NCBI RefSeq assembly: GCF_037042905.1
Contig: NC_087261.1
Location: 28,322,317-28,386,316, forward strand
Source: Lytechinus pictus
Lineage: Eukaryota > Echinodermata > Echinoidea > Temnopleuroida > Toxopneustidae
DNA: 64,000 nucleotides
Direction of reading: 5' to 3'
Shown here piece after piece: positions 1 to 14,300 of the stretch (the first letter of the stretch is position 1; each line of letters begins with the position of its first letter). Both the position numbers and the translations under genes were made by a program. Below the pieces are notes generated by a model that saw nothing but the letters and a program-made list of their open reading frames with translations, was not told the DNA's origin and made no database searches.

Positions 1-275
1 TCGTAACAAGTTTTTTTAAACCGACCCAAGGTCTCCTAATCTGTTTTTGTTTTTATCTAAAATCACACTGCTTCAAATGTATTGAGTAAATTCAGTTTAA
101 CTGCATACAAAAATAACCTTTTGGAACTTCTGTTAACAGAGCAAATGAAATCATTCAATTTGTCAAAGGCACACACTGACAATTTGCCTATTAGTATCCA
201 GTGAAAATGAACGCTATTTTGCATTTCCTTTTTAGAATAATGGGATTTGCTGATGAATGGTCATAGACACATAAT

Positions 276-1217
276 TCAGGTATCTTTTGAATGTTGATAA
301 GTCACATTTTCCAGTATGATAATTATTATTTGAATAGTGATGTCACAATCACAAAATTTGGTTTCCTTTTCATTGATACATCCTGTTGAGCTCTTACCCT
401 TCTGTGCTCTGGGGATTTGATCACTGCGGCTTTTCCTTCCAGCTTCCTTTTCTCTTATACCGACATTGCTAGAAGCTGTTCTATTATAGTCGTATCTATC
501 TTCCCTCCTCTCACGACGAGATCCACTTCGGGAACGGTCTCCACTTCGTCCTAGATTGTTGTCATCGTAGTCATCTCTTCTGCTTTGTTGGCTCCTTGAT
601 CTTCCAGCGGATCGATCGTAACTCCTACTTCTATTGTTATAATCATGATTGTTGTCGATGTGGCTACCGCTACCCCTATCATCCTCCCCCTCTCTACCTC
701 GACTGCTTCCACGACCAGACCGGCTTCGCCTGCCCCTTTCATCGTCATCGTGGTCGGCATCATCATCATCATATCTCCTGTCACGACGTGACGATCTGCT
801 TCTCCCTCGACTGCTCCTTGGTTCTTGCTCATCAACATCGCGGTCATCATCTCTTCTACTCCGATGACCAGAACGTCCTCTCCGATGGTCGTCATCATCA
901 TCATCGCGATCATTGTCTCTTCTACTCCTCCGACTAGAATGTCCTCTTTGCCGGTCTTCATCATCGTCGTCGTCGCTCCCTCCTCTCCTCCTACCACCAC
1001 CTCCACCATCATCCCATCCTCCTCCACCTTTGTCCATCTTCTCCAGTACAGCCGTGAGCATGGCTTTGACGGTTTTCATGTCAGAGGTCATCTTCTCCGA
1101 GACCCTCCGTTGGTCGACCTCGAGAGTCTCCATCCGCCTATGCAGCTTGGTCAGGTTGTCCTGTTGCGCCCGTGAATGCTGATCGCGAATGAACTCGTCA
1201 AGCTCCAACAGTGAATC
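276..1217 (-). CDS. TRP-type channel last exon seen (coiled coil and Arg/Ser/Asp tail)
   Basis: Acceptor TTTCAG starts a phase-0 exon beginning DSLLELDEFIRDQHSRAQQD. The first 60 residues have heptad-like Leu/Met spacing (LTKLHRRMETLE, MKTVKAMLTAVLEKM) and probably form a coiled coil for tetramer assembly. A Gly-rich run follows, then about 200 residues alternating DDDDD runs with SRSR/RRS runs, like an RS/RD domain. A strong donor (AGG/GTAAGAG at 398/397) interrupts the frame. The residues after it are low-complexity (IQIIIIILE) and look intronic. The real coding end may therefore be 398 with another exon outside the window. Otherwise the stop is the TGA at 276-278. Confidence 0.8.
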   Translation of the reverse strand, partial: DSLLELDEFIRDQHSRAQQDNLTKLHRRMETLEVDQRRVSEKMTSDMKTVKAMLTAVLEKMDKGGGGWDDGGGGGRRRGGSDDDDDEDRQRGHSSRRSRRDNDRDDDDDDHRRGRSGHRSRRDDDRDVDEQEPRSSRGRSRSSRRDRRYDDDDADHDDDERGRRSRSGRGSSRGREGEDDRGSGSHIDNNHDYNNRSRSYDRSAGRSRSQQSRRDDYDDNNLGRSGDRSRSGSRRERREDRYDYNRTASSNVGIREKEAGRKSRSDQIPRAQKGKSSTGCINEKETKFCDCDITIQIIIIILENVTYQHSKDT

Positions 1218-4200
1218 CTGAAAATGAATGTCATCATTCAAAAGAAATAATAAATTCCCATACCATAAAAAAATTAAGAAGTGCATTTGACTTGAGACTA
1301 TGTGGTGAACCAACGGACTCGTACAAAAATGCTTGCAATCAATCATAATGGCCAACTAGGCCCCCATTCCACAGAACGGAGACCGTTGAAAGACCACTGA
1401 AAGACTTAAAATTGATGAGGTCTTACAGCGGTCTTCAAGATCACTGAAATTTGTCATCTCTTGTCTTACTGGTCTTAGACTAGTCCTATAGAGATCTTTC
1501 AATGGTCTTTCAGAGATCTTTTATGCAACAAGTGATCTTTCAGAATTCTTTCCATGGACTTTGCCTGGTCTTTCAATGGTCTTTCAATGATCTCTCATGA
1601 GTCTTACAGTGATCTCCGCAAAAATCTTGAGAGACTGCCGAAAGATCATTGAAAGACTATGAAGACCTTTGAAAGTTCATCGAAAGACTGCTGAAAGACC
1701 GCTGAAAGACCACTGAAAGACCATTTTCTTGTAAGACCATTGTAAGACTGTTTTGAACCGTTTCAAAAAGTTTTGGAGCCCATGAAGACCACGAAGACCG
1801 CTGAAAGATTGGTCAGGACTCGTGTAAGACCTCAAAGACCATTGTAGGTTGATTGAGAGACCTCTGTAAGATCGGCCAAAATTCATGGTCTTTGAAAGGT
1901 CTTTCAGTGGTCTTGCTCTCTTTGGAATGGCCCCTATAATTCTCCAATATGAATATTGATCAACATCAGGGCCCGTCTTACAAAAAGTTATCCAAACAAC
2001 CACAACTACTGAAAGCCATCAACGCCAACATATAAAATTAATATTTGTTCAAAGTGTTACCTAGATACAGTATGATTGTTGTCTTGACAATTCGGTATGC
2101 TCCAACATATATTTGTTACAAAGGACATTGTGCACATTTTCCCGAAGAAAAAATTATAACATTGATGGATTTCCACATAGTAACTGAGGTTGATCGGATC
2201 AATCAATAAGTTTTTGTAAGACGGGGCCTGAACTGTTATAAAAAATTTGCGATTGATCACAAATCTTCAGATGTGTAAGATTTGGAAGAGATTAAAAAAA
2301 AATAAAAACAACACTTGTTACATCAGAGCTTTATAGCGATGAGAAATGCCACGCAGATCATCCTCCTTCACACACGTACAGTACATGCCAAATTGTACTG
2401 TATCATCAGTTCTCATCCATGTAGCCCCACCCTCCCATGTTGGATTCGCAGCAGCACAGTTTGCACGAACCTGGTTGATGGACTTCCGTGTTTTGCTATC
2501 TAGATTGTAACCGGTGGGCAGCTGCTCTTTAGAAGGAAGAAGCAGCTTATCATGATGCTGGCTCACAGCACGCTTCCCTTCCTAAGCTTACACCTAGACT
2601 AGTCACATATGGTAATTTTGCCAGAGCTTGGACAAGCCAGAGGAAGCTTTACCTGGAGCATTGTCTTTCTTCACAGGTTGAAGTGGTCCTCTCTTTCATG
2701 GTAAATCGGGACTGTCCCTTTTTAACAGGGACAGCTAACGAACTGTCCCTATTAATTGGGACTGTCCCTATCTAACAGGGACAGCTAGGGAACTGTCCCT
2801 TTTTTACTGTCTCTATTTAACAGGGACAGCTAACGAACTGTCCCTATTAAACGGGATTGTCCCTATTTGGCTTTCCTTATTTAATAGGGACAGCTGAAGA
2901 ACTGTCCCTATTAATTGAATTATCCTTACATGTATTTGGCTGTCCCTATTTAATCAGGGCAGCAAGGGAACTGTCCATATTAATTGGGATTGTCTCTTTT
3001 TGGATTGTCTCTTTTTGGCTGTCCTTTTTAATCGGGACAGCTGAGGAACAATTGGAATTGTCCCTAGTAAACAGTTCTTTAGCTGTCCCTGTCAAATAGG
3101 AGCAGTCAAATAGGGACAGTGGGACTGTTCCTATTCAATAGGGACAGTTGGTTAGTATGCTTTTTAGGGCAAAACAAATTATTTACCTGGATGTGAAAGG
3201 TCATCTTTCTCAGATCGTCGCCACTTTCCTGGACGACATCGTCATCGTAGAACAGGCTGAGGGGGCTGCAGTTCTCCCTGATGTGTTTCCAGTATTTCTT
3301 CCTCTTCCCTTTGAATAGATTATCTTCAATGCCCAATGTGATCTTTGTCTGTTGCATGAGGGCTATGGCCGTGGCATTGTCATATACCCTGGAAGAATCA
3401 CAAACACAGAGAAAGAGGGTTTATTTCAAATCATTACTCTTTTCTTCATAGGACTATCCTTGTATCAAATTTCACTTTTCTTTCTCCATCGGCTTCACCT
3501 CCCCGTTATTTCTCTTTTCTAATCCTTCATCTTCTCTCCCTCCTCCATCCACTCCTCTACTCCTCTTTTTTTTCTTCATTATTTTCCTCATCAATTAAAT
3601 TTCTCTCCACTCTCTTTCATTTTGAAAGTGGGGGGGGGGGGGGACCTTTCTCCATCGGCTTCATCTCCCCGTGATTTCTCTTTTCTAATCCTTCATCTTC
3701 TCTCCCTCCTCCATCCACTCCTCTACTCCTCTTTTTTTCATTATTTTCCTCATCAATTAAATTTCTCTCCACTCTCTTTCATTTTGAAAGTGGGGGGGGG
3801 ACCTGTCTATGCACAAAATCACAATCAGATGGTCATTTCTATGTTTATTTACATGATTTTGGAAAAAAAAGGTGGAGCCCCCCCCCCCCTCCACTTCCTT
3901 GGCTCCTGCATGGGACATGTAGGGTGCTTGGTTTCCCAGCTGACTATGCCAGCGATTTGAATGTACGGTCCTTGTCTGCTACTCCGACCTTACTCTTTCT
4001 GCTCATAACTTCAAGAACTGATCACAAAACTATCTGGTTTGGGAAGGAATGACTGCGGAAAGTAACCACTGGGTAATTTGTGGCATGAACTTTTGATCGT
4101 AGATTTGCAGGCATTTTGGTGAGGATGTCGGCCTGAAAGCACCCACTATCACCAACAACAATGATTTGATATCACTTTATTGAAATCACAATAAAGGAAA

Positions 4201-5278
4201 GAAATTTACAAAGGCAATACAAAACAAAATAAAGATTAAGATAGGCCCAGGTCATGATGCATTACTGTCAATGCAGGGCAGTAATATAAAACTTAATGTA
4301 CAATTTTTATGTAAGTACATGCAACAAGTACATAACTTATATACCTGTACCATATCTCAAAAATGAGTATGTGAAATGATAAATAACAGCCAAAAGTTAG
4401 GGTAAATATTAGAAAAAGAGAGAAAAAATATATACATACACATACATACATATTTATACTAATTTACAAATATCAGGTTGGAGACAATCTCCAAAGCATA
4501 GGCAAATATCAGGTATAATTCAGACCACAATACTAAATCTGATAGGCCTACCATTAAAATAAAATTATGGATAATGAACAAACTGTATACCATGTCATCA
4601 ATGTCAATATAATATCTTTACTTCAACATGTATATTATAGACTTAGAAAGAAGAAAGGGAAAGCAATAGAAAAGAAAGAAGGAAAGGGGAATGGAGATGG
4701 AATGAGGAGAGAAAAGAGGGGGTATATAAAAAGGAAAGAGAGAGAGAGAGGGGGAGGAGAGAGAAGAGAGAGAGAGAGAGAGAGAAATCCTTGCTTCCTG
4801 TGCCCTGTAACATAAAGCAGAACGATTGATCATGGAGATGAATACTACGATTGATTGCTTTGCTTATTGCGTGTGATCAGTCGTAATTATCAGTCCCACG
4901 ATCAATCGCATAGTTTTATGTAATGGGGCCCTGATCAAAACTCACCTTTGGAATGTATTGGATAGTTGCGCAATCAGGACGTTGATGCAGAGGATACTCG
5001 AAATGAGAAAAAAGGACACCAGCAAGATGTACGTCATGACGATGTTCAGGTCTCGCATGTTCTGGATTGAGAAAGAAAATGAGAACATGTAACGGGGTTA
5101 TACAGCAAACCAACATCACAATCATCAAATGATGTAGGAAAAGTAGCAGAAGTAGTACATGTAGTATTAGTAGCAGAACAGTATTGATACATGCACATGT
5201 AGTTGTAGTAGAATCAGCAGTAGAAGTAGTATTGTTGTTATATTATTGAAACACTAACAGGAGCAGCAGTATTGGTAG

Positions 5279-5313
<35 letters not shown>

Positions 5314-8300
5314 TTACTATTAGTAGCAGTAGAATTAGCAGTAATATTAGTAGTAGAAACAGCAGTAGCTGTAGTAGACTGGAAAAGTAAAAAAAAAAGA
5401 AGTATATAGCGGTAATAAAACAGCAGTAGCAGTAGTAAGAGCATTTGGCAGTTTAGAGTTAAGTTTGTGTTCTGTTATAGAAATCTAATTTTGATAGGAA
5501 GTGGTTGGAAGCAATCCTTAAGTGTTTATCATATGCTAGAATAATCATTTAGAACAAAGTTTAATTAAAATATTTCATGCTTGCTTAAAGTTATATTTAT
5601 TTCACTACATATGGTTTGTGGTGTACATGTAGCTAACACAGCCCCACACCATAAACTGACAGGCATTTTTCTAATCTCCATTTGCTCATTATTCTGAAAT
5701 CATTAAATTTCCTGAAAAATTGTTTGGCAGATATCATTTATTTTTAATTTTTATAATTCTGAGTATAAGGTTATGTTCAATTCTGTGAACATTTCATTTT
5801 TTGTTGTTACCAGTACCAGAGTTTATATTTAAAGGACAAGTCCACTCCAACAAAAAGTTGATTTTAATAAAAAGAGAAAAATCGAACAAGCATAATACTG
5901 AAAATTTCATCAAAATCAGATATAAAATAAGAGTTATGACAGTATAAAGTTTCGCTTAATTTCACAAAACAGTTATATGAACATCCTGGCTGGTATGCAA
6001 ATGAGGAGACTATGACGTCATCCACTCACTATTTCTTTTGTATTTTATTATATGAAATATTCTAATTTTCTCCTCATTGTCAAGTGATACAACAATTAAT
6101 TCCTCCCTGAACATGTGGAATTAGCATTGTTTAATACCATATGGTTCAGTCAAGTTGGTCCTTATTGTCAAATCTATAAAAAATGAAATATTGTATAGTT
6201 CAAACAAATAAAAAACATAAGAAATAGTGAGTGATGGACATCATCGACTGACTCACCTACATGTAGTTGTGCATATCACTGTTTTGTGAAACTTAAGCGA
6301 AACTTTAAAATGCCATAACTTTCTTATTTCACATCCGATTTTGATGAAATTTTCAGCACTATGCTAGTTTGATTTTTCTCTATTTATTCAAGTCAGCATT
6401 TCCCTGGGGTGGACTTGACCTTTATTATTGTAGTGGAAATAAACGTACTTCATACTCATATTCATCAACGAGTGTGATTCTGAAGAGACTGTACATCATT
6501 GAGTCAGGTGTTGACATACTTGGGATGGTGCCATTATTGTTACTGTAGATCATCCAGAAAGCACAGGCTAGATAAAAGAGACACAGAACAAATCCATGAG
6601 AGATTAACCCAATGGCTAAAGTCTACCAGCTTGAATGGGAAAATTATCATTACAAAAATTCTCGTTAAACTATATAACCCCAATTTCGAGTTCCTAACCA
6701 TTCTTGCCAACCCCTCCCCCATCTCGATATCAGCAATCCTTACCAGGAATGGTAATCCTTAAGTAAACAAACACACACTCGCCCAGATGTCCTCCATCTC
6801 CCCCCCCCCCCCCCCGGAGAATTTACATTAATGGCCTGGCAGCGCTGGCAGGGAGAGAGGAAGAGAGAGAGAGGGATTATAAACAAGCAAGAGTCCTGAA
6901 CCAGTTGTTTTTTTTTACTTATTGTTATTTCGCCAATTGTGGGTCATTTTGCAACGTTCAAACTTCCATTTTGATCTTCATCTAAATTTTACATCATTTT
7001 TGGATATGCCAATGTCCTAAAACAAATAGAATACAAATTCATCATTCCTAGATTTTTGTCAGTCAGGAAGCTCTTAAAAGTTTGTTTATACTATTACGTA
7101 AGATGGACAGCTGCAATCCAACTCTACGCTGTGGTCCACCATCCGCCTGTTGCGGTGGTTGCTGTGTGTTATCAGCTCTTATCAGCTGTCAGTTCACCCC
7201 TCCCCAGTCTAAACGAGAGAAATGAAAACTCTCCCAAAACTGAAAGTGGGGTGGTAATACCCCACTTGAGCTCCCATTGACAAAATATGCAAGGCAATGG
7301 GGTTCCTGTGTTATAAGCTGGTGGGGTATTTTTTAAACAGAGGAAACACGTAATGAATGGGGTTACTGCGTTATAAGCTGTTAAAAGGAGGAAACATGTA
7401 ATGATGTATGAGCAGGGCGTAAGAATTAAATATCTTCGCAAAAAGCTTACCGTACGGGATGTAGAAATTGCCATAGAGAAAGATGAACGTTCCAAAGTCT
7501 TTCAAAACCATTCCCAGCATCACAATGAATGGACCTAAATGTATACAGAAAGACAACAATGTTTAATACAGAAATAATACACATATGAATACATACATGT
7601 ACAGTACATGTACATGTCGCACAATGTGGCATGATAAACACAGAAAATGTAATATAATGAACGTTGCAGGAGTGACGGGGGGGGGGGTCTTCAGATGATA
7701 TGTCTGCTTTGCAAAAAAAAATATCTCAACACTGGACAGTTCCATAAGGCTAGTGTTATTTTGATACAAACTTCAAAATGTGGCCAATATGAAGTCTCCA
7801 TGGGTATAATTTATCGACACTGTGCTGCACTTGACCCAGGTGAGGTAAATGGGTACCGGCAGGAAGTAATTCCTCAAAAAGCTGTGCGCACCAGAATCGG
7901 TAGACTAGCTTAGCCGGGGTAATATAGGAGCGCCTTGAGCACCTACATGTAGCAAGGTGGATGCGTGCACTATACAAATCCTATATTATTATTATTATTA
8001 TTATTATTATAAAGAATGTCTTCTTTTCTTTTTACATTTAAAAATGTCATAATTTTTTTATTGTTTGTTCAATATTGTTCCAACTCTTAGCTATCTACTT
8101 GTCTCATTATTCCTTTTCCTCTAAAAACAACTTTATATTTGGGTTGGATTCCCCTTTAAAATGCTGCCAATTTGAAGAAAAAGAGGGTGTAAATACGAGC
8201 TTCTGAATTTTTGCGATGACGTCAGAAGCGAGAGTTTTGGATTCGTTTCTCGAACATGCCGAGTGAGGGCGTATTTGATTTATCGAGGATCAAAATTTTC

Positions 8301-11300
8301 TTTGAGATAGAATGAAAGTCATTTTGGGATTGTTTCTAAAATTCATGTCAATCTGGAGATGCCAATGTTGTAAGTTGAATTTATCTTAATATTTCTGTAG
8401 TATAATCTTTAGTTTGATGTTTAGTGCCGGTAGAGGTATAAAATATTATCAGATATAATGTGTATTTTTGGTTCAAAACTTGGCACTATGACATTGAATA
8501 CATGATTCGATATACGTGGTACAGCGTATGCGATAAAGCATCAACTTGTATGAGCTTCCAAAGGTTATATAATAGATGAAAGTGAAGCTAGATTTAGATC
8601 ACTGAATTGTTTCATAGAAAGCTTTGAAATGTAAACCAGCCAAGTGAAACAGTACATGAATGAATGGCTATCGTAATGCACGTTAGGTGAGCTTTTGAAA
8701 CATTTCTAGGAATTAAAGGGCTTGTTGGCTATTGTGTATAGCTGCAGTATAGGCAGTGCATGTGTATGTTATGGGTTTATAAGGCTGAATGTCATAGATA
8801 TTTTCATTTGACGAGATACAAGACAAATTAGGCAAGACATACATATTTTGGGGGCATTCAGCAGATATAAATTTATTTTGGATACATCACATACACATGC
8901 AAGGTCATTACGGTAGATGTCAATTATAAATACAAGATTGATGGATCTATTAAGAATTAATAGACTGAGGCTCAGGTTTATAGTCAGATTATTATGCAGT
9001 GGCTGACAAATATTCATTTCTGATGAGTGAATTTATATAAGAGTTAATACGATCAGAAATGCATAAGTTTATATATTTATGGCGACACATTTATTTCATG
9101 ACAGTTTTGTTACTGACAACTGATACATTGTATGTCTTTTTCTGTGTCATTGAATTACAGATTGAACAGTTCAAGTTAAAGATACACTTCAATGGTCATT
9201 AAAGTCAGAAGAAACGTCAACTCATGTGATAATATTGGTACTCATCTTGTCACTAATTCGTCACTCCAGAAATTATGTTAGAACATTTCCAAAATATGAG
9301 TTAGTCATCTTGTCACAAACGCCAACCGCCACAGAGGGATTGATTTGTATCTCTTCCAAGTTGCTGAAAAGCCCTATCAATATTGATCCAATATTTTTTT
9401 TAAATAAATGTTGGAATATAAAGCATGAAAGATCAGCCCATAGCAAAGTGGAACCTTTTCAGAGCAAAGGAGAGGTCTGGAGGACATGTCACAGGACATG
9501 TTGAAGGTGTGGGTGAATAAGACATTAACCTTTCAATCATCATTTCAGAGGCATGCCTTGACTCATCATTCCAAAAAATTACATTTGGTAGAGTTTAGTG
9601 TTATGTTATGATGTAAAGTGGTTTGAGCATGTTCAATGGAAAAGCACTATAGAGTACCGAAGTGATGACGTCACAAAAAAACTTTTCTTTTTGCATTTCA
9701 GCATTTTTGATACCATATTTGGTAGTGCATGATGAAAAACGCCCACTACAAAAATTACATTTTACCCACTTTACCAAAACTTGGAAAAAGTGGTCTCTTC
9801 ACCTGTTGTCTTCAACATCAATTAATTTGGTCATGCGTGACACAAATGGTACAAATAGGGTATCAATGGAAAGCTGGTGAGTTTCTCTTTCATATCCATG
9901 CAGTATGATTTCACGAAATGAAATACATGTATGATTCGAATAGCAGCCCTCTAGATTTGGATTACCCTTTTTTTCTGAAACGCACTGTATAATGTATGAT
10001 GTGCATAGTCTTATTTAAAAATTGCTTTGACTTGGGCCAATACTTAACTTATGGAAAGTCAACTAATGCAAATTTACCTGTTAATGCACTTGTTAGCATG
10101 TTTATTTCTAAGGAACGTAGGATAGAAAAAAAAAGTTGCCAATCTGAAGATCATAAACCTACCTAGTTGTTGGAAAGCTCTGACGCTCTTCATCAATCGG
10201 ATCCAGATGAAGATGACGACTATGGCGAAGAGGTTCACTGTAGCCTGACTAAGGATGTCATTGTCTATGAAGATATCCGAGACGTGTAATGCAGTGATGC
10301 ACATGAGAGAGATATACACGAACCAGTCAAACCAATTCCTGGCGGTATCAAATAAGGGAAAGGAGAGTGATGTGAAAATGATTAAAGTTGTGTTATTCTG
10401 AATTATATTCCGCATACTAAGAATCTTGCAGCAGAATTGGTCAGAAGTCGGTCACGTGATAAAGGGTAGTTTCCCCATCAATCATTACTCGTTTTTTGTT
10501 TCTCTGATCTTTTTCAGCCCATAGGGTCATAATGCCTTATGAATTAGTCTGAGTACGCACAAATTTTGCCACTCAATTTCTTTTGTCCATCATTCTCCAT
10601 CACCTGCACGCGCAAGAACCCGATGTGCGCGTACAGTGTACATACGCGCATAAAAGTGCCCCGATTGTTTTGTTGTGATGGTAAAGTTCCTTTGTGAGGT
10701 CACAATCAATCTCGTTGAAGCAAGATCTCGGATGCTTGCGCAGCTTACTTACGCGCTAACAATTTAAACAAGCATAATCGTCTCCATGGAGTTTTTCTTT
10801 TCAAAGGAAACTTTGATTTATAGAGATGTATTGATATCGGTTTCTTAGTTTATAGTGGTTCTCGATGCGGAATATAAAGCATATAATCACCTCTTGATTT
10901 CAGGTGACGAGGTACACTGTCACTTTCTCTGCAAGCTGGATGTACTCCCTATCTTTCCTCAGCTTTGCTTCGTAAAGATAGCTACATCCAGCTTGCCTCG
11001 TAAGTGATAGTTTGCTCATCACCTTCACCAAGGGTGATTATTTGCTTAATATCATGGTTGTATCTAGGGTGATATATTAGGGCATTTGCGCAATCACTAT
11101 GCAGACGCTTTTGTAACGCAGAGAATCGTTTGTCAAAAGCCCTTCAATGATAAAGCTGCCTTTGTAAATTGGTGATTTGAAACAGCAGTGTCATCCTGGA
11201 TACTGGACAAACGACATATTTGCAATTTTTCTTTCGGTCTGAATCTTTGGACGATCTGCTTTCTCGGTCCATCAAATTTCGGTAAAAACTTTTCAGCTGT

Positions 11301-14300
11301 CCATTGTGATTTGATTTGCATTTTCAAAGGAATTTGTGCGTTGTAGAGAGCATCTGCACAGTGATTGCGAGAATATGCTACGAAGGCTGCTAGTTCGTGG
11401 CTGCTTTAAATCGCATTTCAACTACTTACCACGGTTCTGAGAAGTATGAACGGGCATTGTGTTTTATTTCATCGATCTGCTGCTCCAGGTAGTGCCTCTC
11501 CTGCGGCCATCTTGGATGACAATACTTGAAGTCTTTCTCAATGTCATTTATCTTCCACTTCTTCCATTTCTAAAAAAAAAAAACATAAAAGGAATGAAAA
11601 GGAAATGAATATTAAATATTTTTTTTCAGATGAGTTTTTAGATGAATGTTTAACTTGACACCAAAATTACATTCATGCTGATTTTATTATTAAAAAACAA
11701 GCTAAAAATATTTTTTTTCTCATTATCCATATATAGACATACATGTACATGTATATATTGTAAGAACTTGGAGAGTAGACTTTACTGTTACGTTATGAGG
11801 TAAAGTGGTTCGAGCATGTTCAATGGAAAAGCACTATTGTGAGAATCTGTCCATGGGGGCCTGAGATATGACCTCATGAATATATAATTAGCCCCATTGA
11901 AGTCAATGTATTATTGGCCTAGTTCCTATTAAACTTAACCAGGCCAATAATACACTGACTTCAATGGGGCTAATTTAAAATTGATTATTAAAGCATGATG
12001 TTACTTACCAAATAAGCTGATTTCGAGTCAAAATAGTCTTTGAGTTCCACAATTATTTGGAATATGGTTAGGAGACAGCCACATGCCTGAAGATCAACAA
12101 ATAGAAAATGGATTAATAACCATTACAGTAATCTAAACGAGACAGATTAATAAGATCCATCATTGACATATCTCTATCAAAAATTATAACCATGATTTTG
12201 ACAGTGACTGAAGGGCTTGTGAATATTATCGCCAACCTTTATTAGCTTCAGATCTGGTAGATTACTTAGAGTGTGGGAAGAGGCTGCTATGGAGAATTCT
12301 GTTTTTGTGTCATTCAACTTCAACCTATTGACTATCATCCAATTTCTAATATCTGAAATGCAGTTCTGGGCCCCGTTGTACAAAGAGTTACGATTGATCC
12401 GATCAATCGCGACTATGGAAAGCCAGCAAAGTCAACATATGAAATGCATGTTTCTTCAAAAAAAATTCTAGATATGAATGCATATCCATAAATTCATTTA
12501 TTTCTTGACAATTTGGGGTGTTCTCTATTGATTACAAAGGACATTTTGCAAATTTCCTGTACATAGAAAAAATTATGACACTGATGGATTTCCATAGAGT
12601 TACGATTGATCGGATCATACGTAACTCTTTGTACAACGGGGCCCAGGTGTCTAAACAACGCAGCAACTAAAATGTCCTGACATTATGGGACTCATAAAAT
12701 ATAGAGTTGGGTATCATAAATGTACTTAATTCATATTTACTATTTTCAAACTCCTTTTATCATATTTTTTACAGACCTTTTTCATGAAATCAGTGTTTAT
12801 TGTTACTACAATCATTAATGCTGATCTATTATTAAAGGAGAATGAAACTCTTGGAGCAAGTTAGCTTTTGTGAAAGCAGAAAAATAAAAGAATAAGATCA
12901 ACAAAAGTTTGAGTAAAATACGACTAGCAATAGAAGAGTTATGAGCATTTGAATGTCGAGATCACTAATGCTATGGAGATCCTCCCATTGGCAATGCGAC
13001 CAAGATCTATGATGTCACAGATGAACAACTCTCCCCTTTTGGACACTGAAAATATACCCCAAAACATCTCTTTTTGCTCATTCTAATCATATGACAAACG
13101 ATTCATCAATGATATAATGTTGTGAAACCTCTGTACTTGTCCTCTCATAAAGAGAACACCTCACCTTGTGATAGACTCTATAAAAGTGAGAATATAAGTG
13201 AAATAAGTACTAAAGTAATTAGGGAGTTGTACGTGTGTGACATCACAGATCTTGGTCGCATTGCCAATGGGAGGATCTACATGGCATTAGTGATCTGAAT
13301 ATTCAAATGCTCATAACTTTCTTATTATTCATTCAATCTTCCTCAAACTTTTAACAATATGTTTCTTTGATTTTTCTCTTTGATATGGATTCAGCTGGTT
13401 TCAAGGGTTTCATTCTCCTTTAACCATAAATAGACTGGGCTATTTCAATGCCTAAGAAGAAGAGGGGGTGGGGGGCCTACGATCTCAGCCATCGATCGCG
13501 ACGAAACTTGGCTCACGCGTTACTCATGGCACTACCTACAAAAGAGTAAGATCAAATTCTGCGAAAAATCTCATTGCTTATTATGCTAATTTAGGTGTAA
13601 AATCAAAAGTTTGCTCTAATTAACTAAATAATGCCATTTGATTGCTTATTTTGTATTCACTGATTCTTTACGGGATTCTTATCAAATGAACTATAAAAAA
13701 ATCAATATCACAATTATTTTCCTACATATTTTATTGTTTTTTCTAATGTATTTCTATATATTTATATATAATTTCTATATTTACATATTTCTATATCATT
13801 TGATTTTTTGCTTTTTATTACCTATTTGATGGAAATCGTCAGGAACTGTATTCTGACCATAAACAAGATGAACTTAATTGAGTTTAATCAGTAAAAGGAA
13901 TTTCTCAATTACTTTGAATTATCTCTGTCTAGAATAAATAATGAACAGAAAGAATGTATAGTTACCGGTGATTTCAATGTTGACTTGATCAACTGCTCCA
14001 TTTCTCCTGATGTCAACAAATTTACAGATATATTGGCATCCTTCTCTTTTGTACCTCTGATACTTAAACCCACAAGAATAACCAGTTTCTCAGCTACATT
14101 AATAGATAACATACTTACAAATAGACCTGAAAATATTTTGAGCTCCGGAATAATAGTCACAGATGTAAGTGATCATTTGACACTATATGCATATTTTAAT
14201 TTTGACATCTCATTTATCAATGAAAATAATTCAAAGAAGAAAAGACGAATAAATGATGTGAATCTTTCTACTTTTTGTGATAAGCTTGGTGAAATTAACT

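Noticed and set aside
551..1182. Several open frames on both strands over the channel's last exon (Met-rich, His-rich and Ser/Leu-rich proteins).
   Set aside because: They are other-frame readings of the GAT/CGT-rich Asp/Arg/Ser tail. Only the frame continuous with exon 15 makes sense.
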